From Planctomycetota bacterium (GTDB lineage Bacteria > Planctomycetota > UBA1135 > UBA2386): a stretch of DNA of 64,000 bases. Shown here one piece after another: positions 45,549 to 59,476 of the stretch (position 1 is the stretch's first letter; each line of letters starts with the position of its first letter). The position numbers and the translations under genes are program-made. The notes beneath the pieces were generated by a model. The model was given only the letters and a program-made list of their open reading frames with translations. It was not told the origin of the DNA and did no database searches. Location: NCBI GenBank assembly GCA_020849665.1, contig JADLFX010000011.1, forward strand, positions 1-64,000. The letters are read 5' to 3'.

Positions 45549-45773
45549 ATGCCCGGCTCCGCGAACGAGACCACCACCTTCTCCCCCGGCCTCATCGGCT
45601 TCTACCTGGCCGTCGGCTTCGCGATGCTCGGCGGCTGCGTGGGCGCGATCGGCGTGTTCCTGCTCGAGGAGAGCGATGCGCGCACGCCGGTGCTGGTGGT
45701 CGGCTGCGCGATGTTCGTCCTGGGCTTCCTCGGCTCGATCCGCTTCCTGAAAGCAGCGCGGCACGAGACGTGA
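45549..45773 (+). CDS. Small two-helix membrane protein
   Basis: 74 aa from ATG 45549. It is absent as an independent ORF from the track, where it sits at the end of a longer shadow frame. Two hydrophobic helices (GLIGFYLAVGFAMLGGCVGAIGVFLL and VLVVGCAMFVLGFLGSIRFL) are separated by a short acidic turn. There is no recognisable family. It begins 77 bp after the fusion gene and could be part of the same transcript. The 288-bp gap that follows holds a gene remnant. Confidence 0.55.
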   Translation: MPGSANETTTFSPGLIGFYLAVGFAMLGGCVGAIGVFLLEESDARTPVLVVGCAMFVLGFLGSIRFLKAARHET

Positions 45774-45858
45774 TCCGCGCGTGCGGATCCCGTCCCGTGC
45801 CGGGATGGGACGCAGCCGGCGGGGCCGCCCTGGCGACCCCGCGGCGCCCCTGGTCGGC

Positions 45859-46061
45859 TCAGCTCTGGATCTTGAAGTAGTGGTTGTTCGAGATCGCGCC
45901 GATGCCCAGCGGCTGCTGCGGGTCGAGGGCGAACACCGGACGCTTGCATGGTCGGGACGGATCCGGCGCGGATCGAGGTGGCTGCGCACCCGGGGGTCGA
46001 AGGCGAGGCTCTCGGAATGGAGCACGCGGCCGCCGCGGATCGCGGCTACCTGCCGAAAGCA
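45859..46061 (-). pseudogene. Remnant of a protein 3' end
   Basis: On the minus strand VAAIRGGRVLHSESLAFDP runs to about 45950, then coding sense continues in another frame as KRPVFALDPQQPLGIGAISNNHYFKIQS with a stop at 45859. The two pieces look like one C-terminus broken by a frameshift, and the upstream part is missing, replaced by gmhB. The phrase GIGAISNNHYFKIQS looks like real protein. I do not recognise the family. A sequencing error cannot be excluded. Confidence 0.4.
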
Positions 46062-46652
46062 TCAGCGCCCCGTCCCGCACTCCCCGTCCAAGCCACCCAG
46101 GATCCATGCCACCGCGCCGGGCAGGTCCTCGGCCACGTGGGCCGGTGGCGATGCCCTGCGCCGCAACTCCGCGAGGTGCTCCTCCCAGGGCTTGCCGCTG
46201 CGGACCAGGATCGTGCGCAGGGGGGTGCCGGCCGCGGGCAGGAGATCGCGTGCGCTGTCGCCGACCAGGAACGAGCGCGCGAGGTCCAGCGCCGGGTAGA
46301 GCCGCACGGCCTCGTGCAGGAGCCCGGGCGCGGGCTTGCGGCAGGCGCATTCCGTGCCGTAGGGGCGGCCCGCAGCCTCGGGATGGTGCGGGCAGTGCAG
46401 GATGGCGTCCAGGGCGTGGCCCACGCGCGCCTGCAGGGCCTCGTGCACCCGTGCCAGCCGGGCCTCGTCGTAGAGGCCCCGCGCGATCCCGGACTGGTTG
46501 GTGAGGACGATGCAGCGGAAGCCCGCGCGGCGCAGGAGCCCGAGCGCCTGCGGCACACCGGGCAGGACCTCCAGCTCGCCCACGTCCGTGACGAACCCCC
46601 GCTCCCGGTTCAGGGTGCCGTCCCGGTCCAGGAACACCGCGCGCTCGCTCAC
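46062..46652 (-). CDS. gmhB: Heptose-1,7-bisphosphate phosphatase-like HAD protein
   Basis: 196 aa from GTG 46652. The track start adds 27 residues of Pro/Ala-rich leader. HAD-IIIA phosphatase: FLDRDGTLN holds the nucleophile Asp, TNQSGIARG the second motif, and VGDSARDLL the metal-binding motif III/IV. The loop CPHHPEAAGRPYGTECAC is the Cys/His zinc site specific to GmhB. It would make D,D-heptose 1-phosphate for lipopolysaccharide core or glycan synthesis. No other heptose gene is near. Confidence 0.88.
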   Translation of the reverse strand: MSERAVFLDRDGTLNRERGFVTDVGELEVLPGVPQALGLLRRAGFRCIVLTNQSGIARGLYDEARLARVHEALQARVGHALDAILHCPHHPEAAGRPYGTECACRKPAPGLLHEAVRLYPALDLARSFLVGDSARDLLPAAGTPLRTILVRSGKPWEEHLAELRRRASPPAHVAEDLPGAVAWILGGLDGECGTGR

Positions 46653-46710
46653 CGCGCCACCTGCCCCCCGTGCCGGGGCTGCGCCCGAGCCGCGCGTGGC
46701 GGGCGCCGCG

Positions 46711-47172
46711 TCATTCCCGGGCGCCGGCCGCACCCTCGGGCGCGGCCTGGGAAGCCGGGTCCTCGCGCAGCGGGGCCTGGCCCTCGCGGTAGAGCCGCGC
46801 GTGCACCTCGTGCGGCACGTAGCGCCACTTGATGGCGAACGGCGTCACCACGTCCCCGGCAGTCCAGAAGAACGGGAACGACCACACCTCGATCGCCGCG
46901 GCGCCGTCGATCCACCGCGAGCCGTAGAGCTGGCGGTAGTGGGTGACCTGGCGCTCCTCGTCGCTGAAGCCGCGCTTGCGCAGGGTGATGACGTGGTGGT
47001 CGCCGAAGAAGCCGTCCAGCTCCAGGAGCGCCGGCGTGGTCTTCCCCGTGGGCTGGCCGTCGACCAGGATCTCGGCGCCGGGGGGCGTGCTGGTGACCAG
47101 CACGCTGGGGTCCCCGTCCAGGAACGTGCAGGCCGGGAGGAAGGCCAGCAGTGCGGCAGCCAGGGGGCGCAT
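46711..47172 (-). CDS. PEGA-domain lipoprotein
   Basis: 153 aa. The N-terminus MRPLAAALLAFLPACTF carries a lipobox (LPAC). A single PEGA repeat follows: VLVTSTPPGAEILVDGQPTGKTTPALL, a domain thought to bind surface glycans or layers. The rest is a beta-type region and an acidic tail. PEGA lipoproteins are common in planctomycetes. The gene is 58 bp upstream of gmhB on the same strand and may share its transcript. It is divergent from the SH3-like gene at 47335. A TAGGAT near 47170 may belong to its promoter. Confidence 0.83.
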   Translation of the reverse strand: MRPLAAALLAFLPACTFLDGDPSVLVTSTPPGAEILVDGQPTGKTTPALLELDGFFGDHHVITLRKRGFSDEERQVTHYRQLYGSRWIDGAAAIEVWSFPFFWTAGDVVTPFAIKWRYVPHEVHARLYREGQAPLREDPASQAAPEGAAGARE

Positions 47173-47251
47173 GGATGGATCCTATCGGCATCCGGCTGGC
47201 GGTGGCAGGATGCCGGCGGCCCGAACCTCGCGGTTCCGGCCCGCTGGCCGC

Positions 47252-47279
47252 TGGACACCGTCCGGCCCGGGTCTATCCT
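47252..47279 (+). promoter_or_regulatory. Probable sigma-70-type promoter
   Basis: TGGACA (47252-47257), a 16-bp spacer, and TATCCT (47274-47279) lie about 55 bases before the ATG at 47335, which itself has a strong AGGGAGG ribosome site. The -35 matches TTGACA at five of six positions and the -10 matches TATAAT at four. Confidence 0.55.
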
Positions 47280-47334
47280 CCGCGCGTCGCCGGATCCGGG
47301 GTCGGCCGGGCCGCGCGCACATCAGGGAGGCGAC

Positions 47335-48453
47335 ATGACGAACACGAGTTTGGGCGGAATCCTCGTTGCGGCGGCGTTGGCCGCGGGTCTCGTGGCGCAG
47401 AGCGCGCCCGACTTCGGGCACGCGAAGGTCAAGAACAAGGAGCTGCGGCTGCGCTGTTTCGGCACCGAGCGCTCGCCCACGTTCGAAGATGCGCTCGCGG
47501 AGGGCGAGGTGTTGGAGGTCGCGAAGGCGGCGGGCGTGCTGCGCCTCGCACGGGTGCCGATGGGACCCACGGGCTACGTGGCCAAGCGCTTCACGTCCGT
47601 CCCCGAGCAGGGCATCGTGCGGCCGCTCGGCAGCGACGTGGCGTTCCGCTATCGCCCGGTCACGGGCGAGGCCCCCGTGACCACGATGGCCAAGGACACG
47701 GCGCTGGTCGTCGTGGGCGAGGCCGGTGAGTGGTGGAAGGTGCGCCACGCGACCGCAGAGACCTGGGTGAGCGAGACCGAGGTCGAATTCGTCACCGATG
47801 CCGCGGCTGCGGAATCGCTCGCCAGACTGGAGGCGCGCCGCCGCGCCGAGGCGCAGGAGGGTTGGACCGCCATCGAGAAGACCTTGGTGGCCAAGCGGCA
47901 GGTCGAGGAGGCCCGCGGCAAGCTGGTGGACTACCAGCGCCGCCTCGTCGAGAGCAGCGCCGAGGCGAAGGGTGACCGCGTGAAGCAGGTGGAGGCCCTG
48001 AACCAGCTCTCTGTGGAGGTGGGTACCCTCGCCGCCACGCTCACGGAGGGCAGCGAGGAGCGCAAGGCCGCCGAGGCGCTGCGCGAGCGCATCGACAAGC
48101 AGGCGCTGATCACGCGCGCGCTGGTGGTGCGCGACGAGCCCCTGCGCCCGGACAAGGAGACGCGCGAACGCCAGATCGTGCGCCCGGCGACTCCCGATCC
48201 CCTGGCCCGGTTCGCGGAGGTCGGCTGGATCCGGGTGGTCCAGAAGGCCGCGCCTGCGGAGCAGGTACGGATCGAGAAGGGCGGGCAGGTGCTGGCCTAC
48301 CTCGTGAACCGCAACCGCCGCTACGACCTGCGCGTCTTCGACGGCGCGGAAGTCGGGATCACGGGCGTCTACGACCGGGACGAAGGCCAGACCGTCCGCA
48401 CGCTCAACGTCGATCGCATGGAGGTGATCACCGCTCCACGTCTGGAGCCGTGA
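47335..48453 (+). CDS. Secreted protein with two SH3-like domains and a coiled coil
   Basis: 372 aa from ATG 47335; the track start is far upstream in another gene's region. A signal peptide (SLGGILVAAALAAGLVAQSA) precedes two bacterial SH3-like modules, ~25-85 (ELRLRCFGTERSP, GPTGYVAKRFTS) and ~95-155 (TALVVVGEAGEWWKVRHATAETWVSETEVEF). A charged coiled coil follows (~160-250), and then a C-terminal beta domain (GWIRVVQKAAPAEQVRIEKGGQVLAYL). SH3-like modules often bind peptidoglycan or proline-rich peptides. Function is unknown. Confidence 0.75.
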   Translation: MTNTSLGGILVAAALAAGLVAQSAPDFGHAKVKNKELRLRCFGTERSPTFEDALAEGEVLEVAKAAGVLRLARVPMGPTGYVAKRFTSVPEQGIVRPLGSDVAFRYRPVTGEAPVTTMAKDTALVVVGEAGEWWKVRHATAETWVSETEVEFVTDAAAAESLARLEARRRAEAQEGWTAIEKTLVAKRQVEEARGKLVDYQRRLVESSAEAKGDRVKQVEALNQLSVEVGTLAATLTEGSEERKAAEALRERIDKQALITRALVVRDEPLRPDKETRERQIVRPATPDPLARFAEVGWIRVVQKAAPAEQVRIEKGGQVLAYLVNRNRRYDLRVFDGAEVGITGVYDRDEGQTVRTLNVDRMEVITAPRLEP

Positions 48454-48585
48454 TCCCTCGGGGCCGGTCCGCGCGGGTGCGCCCGGGACCCCGCGGGCGA
48501 GGATGCTCCGCCGCGCCCGCCCCGGGCGCGCCGCCGGGCTAGACTCCTCGCGCGGGGAGTCTCCGGCTCTGCCCGCGCGGCCGCG

Positions 48586-50133
48586 ATGCTCCACCTCACC
48601 CGCCTCCTGCTGGTCCTGGGACTCTGGCTGCCCCTTTTGCGGGCCCAGGGCCCCGCGGTGCTGGCGGCGCCTGCGGGCGGAACCGCCGAAGCCGGCGGCC
48701 TCCTGCTGGCCGAGGGTCACGCCCACCTGCGCGCCGAGGATCCGGTCTCGGCCCTCGAGTCGTTCCGGGCCGCCCTGGTGCTGCTCCCCGATCCGATCGA
48801 GCCGCTGCTGGGTCTCGGCGAGGCGTGGCTCCTGCAGGGCCAGGGCGAACTCGCGCGGCGCTATGCCGAGGCCGCGCGCCGGCTGGACCCGGCGGAGGCG
48901 CGCGCCGACGCGCTCCTGGTGAACGCGCTGCTGCGCCTGCGGCGCTTCGACGATGCGGTCGCCGCGGCGCGCGCCGGTGTCGGCCGGCACCAGGACCCGC
49001 CGGCCGCGTTGCTGGCCGCGCTGGCCACGGCCCTGTTCCGCGTGCAGGCCAACGCCGAGGCCGCGCGCTGGTACCAGGCCGCGCTGGTCCGCGACGCGGG
49101 CCACGCGGAGGCGCACCTGCGCCTGGGCTCGGGACTCCTGCCTCCGCACGCGTCCCCGCCGACCCTGGAACTCGAGCGGGGCGTCGCCGCGCTGCAGGCG
49201 CGCGACCCGCAGAGTGCGCGTGCGCACTTCGCCGCCGCGGTCCGCGACCAGCAGGGTGCGGTGGCGCATCGGCTCCTGGGCGAGACGCTCTTCTCCTTGC
49301 GGGCACGGGATTCGTTCCTCGCGGCGACACCCGAGTTCGCCACGCTGCGCGCGTTGCTGCCCGAGCCGGATCTGCGGGCGGTGCCCGTGGAGCGCTTCCT
49401 TCCGGGCATCGACGCGCTGGCCGCCGAGCGGCGCGGCGTGGCGCAGCGCGCGCTGGCGCTCTTCGCGCCGCACCTGCCGAAGCTCGTGGCCATGGGGGGC
49501 CGGCACGACCTGCTGGGCGCGCTGGAGCGCACCACCGACGCGCCGGCCCGCGAGGGGCTGCGCGGCCGGCGCACGTTCGATGGTCGCGTGTGGGACGACG
49601 TGCGCGGCATGGGCGGGCTGCAGGCGGCCACGGGGATCGAGGCGTTGGACGAGGCGTACGAGCACGGCTTCGACACGCTCGCCCACGAGGTCGCGCACCA
49701 GGCACATCTGTATTCCTTCGCCATGGCGGACCGGCTGCGCATCCGTGAGCTCTACCGGGCCGCGCGCGACGCGGGTCGCTGCCTGGACTACTACGCGGCC
49801 AGCAACGAGGCCGAGTACTTCGCCCAGGGCGTCGAGGCGTTCGTGAGCCTCGTGAAGCGCCCGGGTACCGAGGTGACGCACGGCCACACGCGCTTCGAGC
49901 TGCGGCGCGTGGACCCCGGCTTGCACGAACTCATCCAGCGGCTGGTGCGCTACGACCCCCTGGGCAGGGCCGAGGACCGTGCCCGGCTCCTGCCGCTGGC
50001 GTTCGCCCTCGCCCTGCGCTGCGGCCGGCCCGAGGACGCCAGGGAGGCCGCCGCCATGATGGACCCGGGGCCGCAACGCGAGGCGCTGCTGCGCCGGGCC
50101 GAGCGGGCGATCCTGGTGTCCCGGCCGCTCTGA
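48586..50133 (+). CDS. Secreted TPR protein with lethal-factor-like zincin domain
   Basis: 515 aa. A signal peptide (MLHLTRLLLVLGLWLPLL) leads to TPR-like helices over ~35-200. Residues ~350-420 carry DTLAHEVAHQAHLY with the HExxH at 367-371 and SNEAEYFAQGVEAFVS, whose Glu is placed like the third zinc ligand of the anthrax lethal factor-like (ATLF) metallopeptidases. Catalysis is likely but the substrate is unknown. A TAGACT (48540-48545) may be its -10. The S9 peptidase gene follows 69 bp later. Confidence 0.8.
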   Translation: MLHLTRLLLVLGLWLPLLRAQGPAVLAAPAGGTAEAGGLLLAEGHAHLRAEDPVSALESFRAALVLLPDPIEPLLGLGEAWLLQGQGELARRYAEAARRLDPAEARADALLVNALLRLRRFDDAVAAARAGVGRHQDPPAALLAALATALFRVQANAEAARWYQAALVRDAGHAEAHLRLGSGLLPPHASPPTLELERGVAALQARDPQSARAHFAAAVRDQQGAVAHRLLGETLFSLRARDSFLAATPEFATLRALLPEPDLRAVPVERFLPGIDALAAERRGVAQRALALFAPHLPKLVAMGGRHDLLGALERTTDAPAREGLRGRRTFDGRVWDDVRGMGGLQAATGIEALDEAYEHGFDTLAHEVAHQAHLYSFAMADRLRIRELYRAARDAGRCLDYYAASNEAEYFAQGVEAFVSLVKRPGTEVTHGHTRFELRRVDPGLHELIQRLVRYDPLGRAEDRARLLPLAFALALRCGRPEDAREAAAMMDPGPQREALLRRAERAILVSRPL

Positions 50134-50202
50134 GCCGCGCCCCGGCGGGCGCCGATTCCTGGACGCTGGCCCGGAGCAGGGCGGCCCTGCATCCTCTGCG
50201 CC

Positions 50203-52230
50203 ATGAAGGCCCTGCTGGTGCTGGTCGCGTCCTGCCTCGCGGTCGTCGGATCCGTCGCTCGTGCCCAGGAGCGCCTGACTCCGGAGCTGCTCTTCCAGCT
50301 GCGCCGGGTGAGCGACCCCCAGGTAAGTCCCGACGGCAGGCAGGTTCTCTATCACGTGCGCACGGTCGACCTCGCCAGGAACCGCGGCGAGACCCAGCTC
50401 TTCGTGGCGAGCACCGCCGGCGGCGGGCGCCGCCAGCTCACCTTCCACGGCAGCAACAGCAACGGACGCTGGGCGCCGGATGGCCGGAGCATCGCGTTCC
50501 TGTCCACACGCGGCGGCGCGCCGCAGGTGTACGTGATGCCCTGCGACGGGGGCGAGGCGCGGCAGGTCAGCGACCAGGCGGGCGGTGTGCAGGGCCTGCT
50601 GTGGTCGCCGAAGGGCACGCACCTCGCGTATGTCGCCGAGGTGCAGGTGGACCCCACCATGCAGCAGCGCCACCCCGACCTGCCGCTCGCCAGGGCCGAG
50701 GTGTACGACGGGCTCATGATCCGCCACTGGGACGAGTGGCGCAGCGGCCGCTACAGCCACCTCTTCGTGGTGCCGGCCGAGGGGGGCAAGGCCACCGACC
50801 TGATGCCGGGCGAGCGCGTGCACACGCCCCTGCGGCCGTTCGGCGGGATCGAGCAGATCGCCTGGTCGCCCGATGGCCGGCAGATCGCCTACACCGCCAA
50901 GAAGGTCGCCGACGAGGCGCGCAGCACGAACAGCGACATCTACCTGGTCGAGATCGGCGGCGGCGCGACGCGCAACCTCACCGAGGGCATGCCCGGCTAC
51001 GAGGTCGAGCCGCGCTTCGCCCCCGATGGCGCGCGGATCGCGTTCCTCAGCATGGCGCGCGGTGGCTTCGAGGCGGACAAGAACCGCCTCATGGTGCAGG
51101 ACCTGCGCGGCGGCGCGCGCGTGGAGCTCACCGAGGCCCTGGATCAGTCGGCGGCCGAGCCGACCTGGACTCCGGACGGCGCCGCGCTCCTCTTCGCCTC
51201 GGAGACCCGCGGCACCACGCATGTCTACCGCGTGACCGTGGCCGAGCGGCGCATCGAGCCGCTCACGCGCGGCCGCTACGAGTACCACGGCCTCTCCCTC
51301 TCGGCGGACGGCCAGGTCCTGGTGGCGCTGCGCCAGCAGACCGAGCGGCCGTACGAGGTCGTGCGCGTGCCACTGGCCGGCGGCGAGGTCACGGCGCTCA
51401 GCGACGAGAACGGCGCGACCTTCGCCCGGCTCGCGCTCCCCAAGGTCGAGGAACGCACCTTCGCCACCACCGACGGCAAGTCCCTGCACGCGTGGGTCGT
51501 GCTGCCCCCCGACTTCGATCCGGCCCGCAGCTATCCGATGCTGCTCTACTGCCAGGGCGGGCCGCAGAGCATGGTGGGACAGTGGTTCAGCTACCGCTGG
51601 AACTTCCACCTGATGGCCGCCAAGGGCTACATCGTGCTGGCACCCAATCGCCGCGGGCTGCCTGGCTTCGGCCAGTCGTGGAACGACCAGATCAGCGGCG
51701 ACTGGGGCGGGCAGGCGATGCAGGACCTCCTGGCCGCGACCGACGCGATGCAGAAGGAACCGTACGTGGATCGGCGGCGCACCGCCGCGGTGGGCGCCAG
51801 CTTCGGCGGCTACACGATCTACTGGCTGATGGGCAACGACGACAAGGAGCGCTTCTGCGCGATGATCGCGCACTGCGGCGTGTTCAACCTGGAGAGCATG
51901 TACCACGCCACCGAGGAGCTCTTCTTCGTCGACTGGGACCTGGGCGGCCCATACTGGAAGTCCCCCGAGGTGCGCGAGCGCTACGAGCGCTTCTCACCGC
52001 ACCGCTTCGCCGGCAACTGGCGCACGCCGCTCCTGGTGATCCACGGCGAGAAGGACTACCGGGTGCCGGTCACGGAAGGCATCCAGGCGTTCACCGCGGC
52101 GCAGCTGCGCGGTGTGCCGTCGCGCTTCCTGTACTTCCCGGAGGAGGGCCACTGGGTGCTCTCGCCGCAGAACGGCGTGCTCTGGCAGCGCGAGTTCTTC
52201 GCCTGGCTGGAGCGCTGGTGCAAGGGCTGA
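50203..52230 (+). CDS. Secreted S9-family prolyl oligopeptidase/acylaminoacyl peptidase
   Basis: 675 aa with a signal peptide ending near VARAQ. Residues ~25-400 form a beta-propeller built of WD-like or TolB-like repeats (VSPDGRQVLYHVR, WAPDGRSIAFLS, WSPDGRQIAYTAKK, FAPDGARIAFLS). The C-terminal alpha/beta-hydrolase has GASFGGY (catalytic Ser), HGEKDYRVPV (Asp) and EEGHWV (His). It trims peptides in the periplasm. It ends 10 bp from the convergent GT2 gene. Confidence 0.92.
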   Translation: MKALLVLVASCLAVVGSVARAQERLTPELLFQLRRVSDPQVSPDGRQVLYHVRTVDLARNRGETQLFVASTAGGGRRQLTFHGSNSNGRWAPDGRSIAFLSTRGGAPQVYVMPCDGGEARQVSDQAGGVQGLLWSPKGTHLAYVAEVQVDPTMQQRHPDLPLARAEVYDGLMIRHWDEWRSGRYSHLFVVPAEGGKATDLMPGERVHTPLRPFGGIEQIAWSPDGRQIAYTAKKVADEARSTNSDIYLVEIGGGATRNLTEGMPGYEVEPRFAPDGARIAFLSMARGGFEADKNRLMVQDLRGGARVELTEALDQSAAEPTWTPDGAALLFASETRGTTHVYRVTVAERRIEPLTRGRYEYHGLSLSADGQVLVALRQQTERPYEVVRVPLAGGEVTALSDENGATFARLALPKVEERTFATTDGKSLHAWVVLPPDFDPARSYPMLLYCQGGPQSMVGQWFSYRWNFHLMAAKGYIVLAPNRRGLPGFGQSWNDQISGDWGGQAMQDLLAATDAMQKEPYVDRRRTAAVGASFGGYTIYWLMGNDDKERFCAMIAHCGVFNLESMYHATEELFFVDWDLGGPYWKSPEVRERYERFSPHRFAGNWRTPLLVIHGEKDYRVPVTEGIQAFTAAQLRGVPSRFLYFPEEGHWVLSPQNGVLWQREFFAWLERWCKG

Positions 52231-52240
52231 GGCCCCCGGT

Positions 52241-53197
52241 TCACGCACGCACCGGCGGAGCCTGCAGGATCGGCGCCCGCAACCGGGCCACGTGCTCCGC
52301 GCGGCGCTTGCCGACCAGGGCGCGCAACCCTGCCTTCAAGGCGAACGAGGCCACCTCGGTGAGTTCCGCGAGGCCGGCCGCGAGCACGCCATGGTGCTTG
52401 CGCATGTAGTGGAAGCGGCTCTGGAAGTAGTGCTCGGCGATGCAGCCGCCGAAGAGCTGGCTCTGCGTGGTCCTGGCCGAGTGCCCGGGGGTGTGGCGCG
52501 CGAGCGCCGCACCGACGGTCCAGGTCTGGAAGCCCAGGGACAGGGCCCGGCGGCACAGGTCGGTCTCCTCGAAGTAGAGGAAGTAGCGCGGGTCGAAGCC
52601 TCCCAGGCGATCCAGCAGATCCTTGCGGATCAGCAGGCAGGCACCGCACACCCAGTCGGCGCGGAACGGCGGGGCCCCGTGCTGGATGCGCGCCGCCGGC
52701 GGGAGTGGCAGCAGGGGGATCAGGGCGGTGCGGATCACGCTCAGCGGCGTCGGGAACGCGCCGGCGTTCTGGTCGATCCGTCCGTCGTTCTCGATCGCCG
52801 GACCGACGATGCCGGCCTCGGGATGGGCCTCCAGGAAGCCGGTGAGCAGGTCCAGGTCCTCCGCGGTGATCCAGGCATCGGGGTTGAGGAACAGGACGTA
52901 GGGCGTGTCCACGTGCGGCAGCGCCAGGTTGTTGCCCCGACCGAATCCGACGTTCGCGGGCGAACGGATCAGCGTCGCCCAGGGGAAGCCCTCGGCCACG
53001 CGCTGGGCCGTGCCGTCGTCGCTGCAGTTGTCCACGACGAGGACGCGGGCCGCGCCGCGTTCGTGCAGCGGCTGCAGGGCCGCGAGCGTGCGACCGATCG
53101 TCTGCGCCGAGCGGTAGGTCACGATCACCACGCTGACGCGCGGCCTCGCGGGCTCCCGCTCCGTGGCAGGAGTCTCGTGGGTCACTGGGCTGGGCAT
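52241..53197 (-). CDS. GT2-family glycosyltransferase (rhamnosyltransferase-like)
   Basis: 318 aa from ATG 53197. The track extends it to 53968 across the opposite-strand methyltransferase, which is not credible. GT-A motifs: VSVVIVTYRSAQTIGRTL, VVDNCSDDGT, FGRGNNLAL, FLNPDAW with the metal-binding Asp, CGACLLIRKDLLDRLGGFD and YFEETDLCRRAL. This layout is typical of WbbL-type transferases that add rhamnose to surface glycans, so it may use the dTDP-rhamnose made upstream. The donor assignment is by motif only. Confidence 0.87.
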   Translation of the reverse strand: MPSPVTHETPATEREPARPRVSVVIVTYRSAQTIGRTLAALQPLHERGAARVLVVDNCSDDGTAQRVAEGFPWATLIRSPANVGFGRGNNLALPHVDTPYVLFLNPDAWITAEDLDLLTGFLEAHPEAGIVGPAIENDGRIDQNAGAFPTPLSVIRTALIPLLPLPPAARIQHGAPPFRADWVCGACLLIRKDLLDRLGGFDPRYFLYFEETDLCRRALSLGFQTWTVGAALARHTPGHSARTTQSQLFGGCIAEHYFQSRFHYMRKHHGVLAAGLAELTEVASFALKAGLRALVGKRRAEHVARLRAPILQAPPVRA

Positions 53198-53269
53198 TCC
53201 GGTGCGGGCACTTCGCGTCCGAGCAGGTGCCTCAAGTCTAGCCCCCGCGTATCCTCGCCCGCCAAGACC

Positions 53270-53986
53270 GTGAAGGCCCGTCCGGAACCGGAGTTGCAGA
53301 CCACCACGCTGTGGGACTTCCCGTCCCGCACCTATGGGCCGGGGCGCCAGGGCGACGACCAGTACGCCGGCGCCACGCCCAGCCACGTCATCTGGAACCT
53401 GCTGCACCGCTACACGCGGCCTGCGGACCTCGTCGTGGACCCGATGTGCGGCAGCGGCACGACGCTCGACGTGGCGCGCGACCTGGGGCGCCGCGGACTC
53501 GGCTACGACCTGCAGCCGCAGCGGCGCGACATCTACAAGGCCGATGCCCGCAAGCTGCCGCTCGAGGACGGCAAGGCCGACTTCGTGTTCGTGGACCCGC
53601 CGTACTCCACGCACCTGCGCTACTCGGGCCAGGAATCGTGCGTGGGCGAGCTCGACGCCCACGACCCCGGCTACTTCGCCGCCATGGACACGGTGTTCGG
53701 GGAGCTGCACCGCATCCTGCACGCCGACCGGGCACTGGCCGTGTACGTGGGCGACACCTGGGACCAGAAGCGCGGCTTCGTGCCGATCGCGTTCCGGCTC
53801 CTGGGGCTCCTGGAGAAGCGCTTCACGCCGTTGGACGTGATCGCGGTGCGGCGCCACAACCAGAGCCTGCGCCGGCCCGAGTACCATCGCGCCGCGCGCG
53901 AGCAGGGGTTCTTCCTGCGCGGATTCCAGTACCTGCTGCTCTGCGCCAAGGGCGACCCGCGCCGCCACCTCGCCGACCGACCCTGA
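53270..53986 (+). CDS. Solitary DNA methyltransferase (N4/N6 amino-MTase type)
   Basis: 238 aa from GTG 53270. The track start lies in the opposite gene. [34 protein letters not shown] combines motif X with the SAM-binding motif I (DPMCGSGTT, from residue 57), and [15 protein letters not shown] holds the catalytic DPPY at 109-112. The order motif I then IV fits gamma-like or permuted amino-methyltransferases. There is no obvious target-recognition domain, and no restriction enzyme or specificity subunit is near. It could instead modify another nucleic acid. TATCCT at 53250-53255 may be its -10. Confidence 0.78.
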   Translation: MKARPEPELQTTTLWDFPSRTYGPGRQGDDQYAGATPSHVIWNLLHRYTRPADLVVDPMCGSGTTLDVARDLGRRGLGYDLQPQRRDIYKADARKLPLEDGKADFVFVDPPYSTHLRYSGQESCVGELDAHDPGYFAAMDTVFGELHRILHADRALAVYVGDTWDQKRGFVPIAFRLLGLLEKRFTPLDVIAVRRHNQSLRRPEYHRAAREQGFFLRGFQYLLLCAKGDPRRHLADRP

Positions 53987-53997
53987 CCTGGAGTGTG

Positions 53998-58739
<4,742 letters not shown>

Positions 58740-58743
<4 letters not shown>

Positions 58744-59468
58744 GCGCCTCGGACGTCCTGGACCGGCCCCAGCGCGTCTACGTCTGGCTGACCGGGCTCT
58801 TCGTCACGGCACTCCTGGTCGCGAACCTCACCGGCCCGAAGTTCTTCCACTTCGGCGCGGTCGGCGTCGCCGGCTGGACCCTCCGCCTCGAGCACTCGGT
58901 CGGGATGTTCTCGTTCCCGATCACGTTCCTCCTGACGGACATCGTGAACGACTACTTCGGCGCCAAGGGAGCGCGCCGGATGACGCTGATCGGCATGGTC
59001 ATGGCGGCGCTCACCGCCGGACTCCTCTGGTTGGCGCGCGCCGCGCCGGCCGCGCCCGCGGACCGCACCTACGTGCCCGAGGAGATGTTCCAGCAGGTGT
59101 TCGGCCAGTCGTCCCTGCTCTTCGTCGCGTCGCTCTGCGCGTATGTGCTGGGCCAGTTCTGCGACATCTTCGTGTTCGGCGTGTTCAAGCGCTGGAGTGG
59201 TGGCCGGATGCTCTGGCTGCGCGCCACCGGCAGCACGGTGCTGAGCCAGATGGTGGACTCCCTCACCATCTCGTTCCTCCTGGGCTACGGCAGCCTGCTC
59301 GCGAGCGGCACCGGCGCCAGCCTCGGGTTCATCCTGGAGACCGCGGCCAAGGGGTATGCGCTGAAGTTCCTGATCGCGATCGCGATCACGCCGTTGCTGT
59401 ACCTCGGCCATGGCTTCGTGCGCCGGGTTCTGGGCCTGCAGCCGCTGGCGGTGGAGGAGCGCCCCTGA
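58740..59468 (+). CDS. YhhQ-type queuosine precursor transporter
   Basis: 242 aa from GTG 58740. It has about six hydrophobic helices with the family motifs FPITFLLTDIVNDYFGAKGARRM near the first loop and AYVLGQFCDIFVFGVFKRW. STVLSQMVDSLTIS is the conserved late helix. YhhQ/QPTR imports queuosine precursors such as preQ0/preQ1 for tRNA modification. Linkage to guaA is noteworthy because these precursors derive from GTP. No other queuosine gene is in view. Confidence 0.87.
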
Positions 59469-59476
59469 TCTCGCCC

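Noticed and set aside
47182-51906. Minus-strand ORF of 1574 aa
   Set aside because: Long only because GC-rich coding DNA on the plus strand leaves few stops; the opposite frames encode clear secreted proteins with motifs.
53198-53968. Extension of the minus-strand GT2 ORF to 575 aa
   Set aside because: Runs antisense to the methyltransferase; the GT2 domain starts just after ATG 53197.
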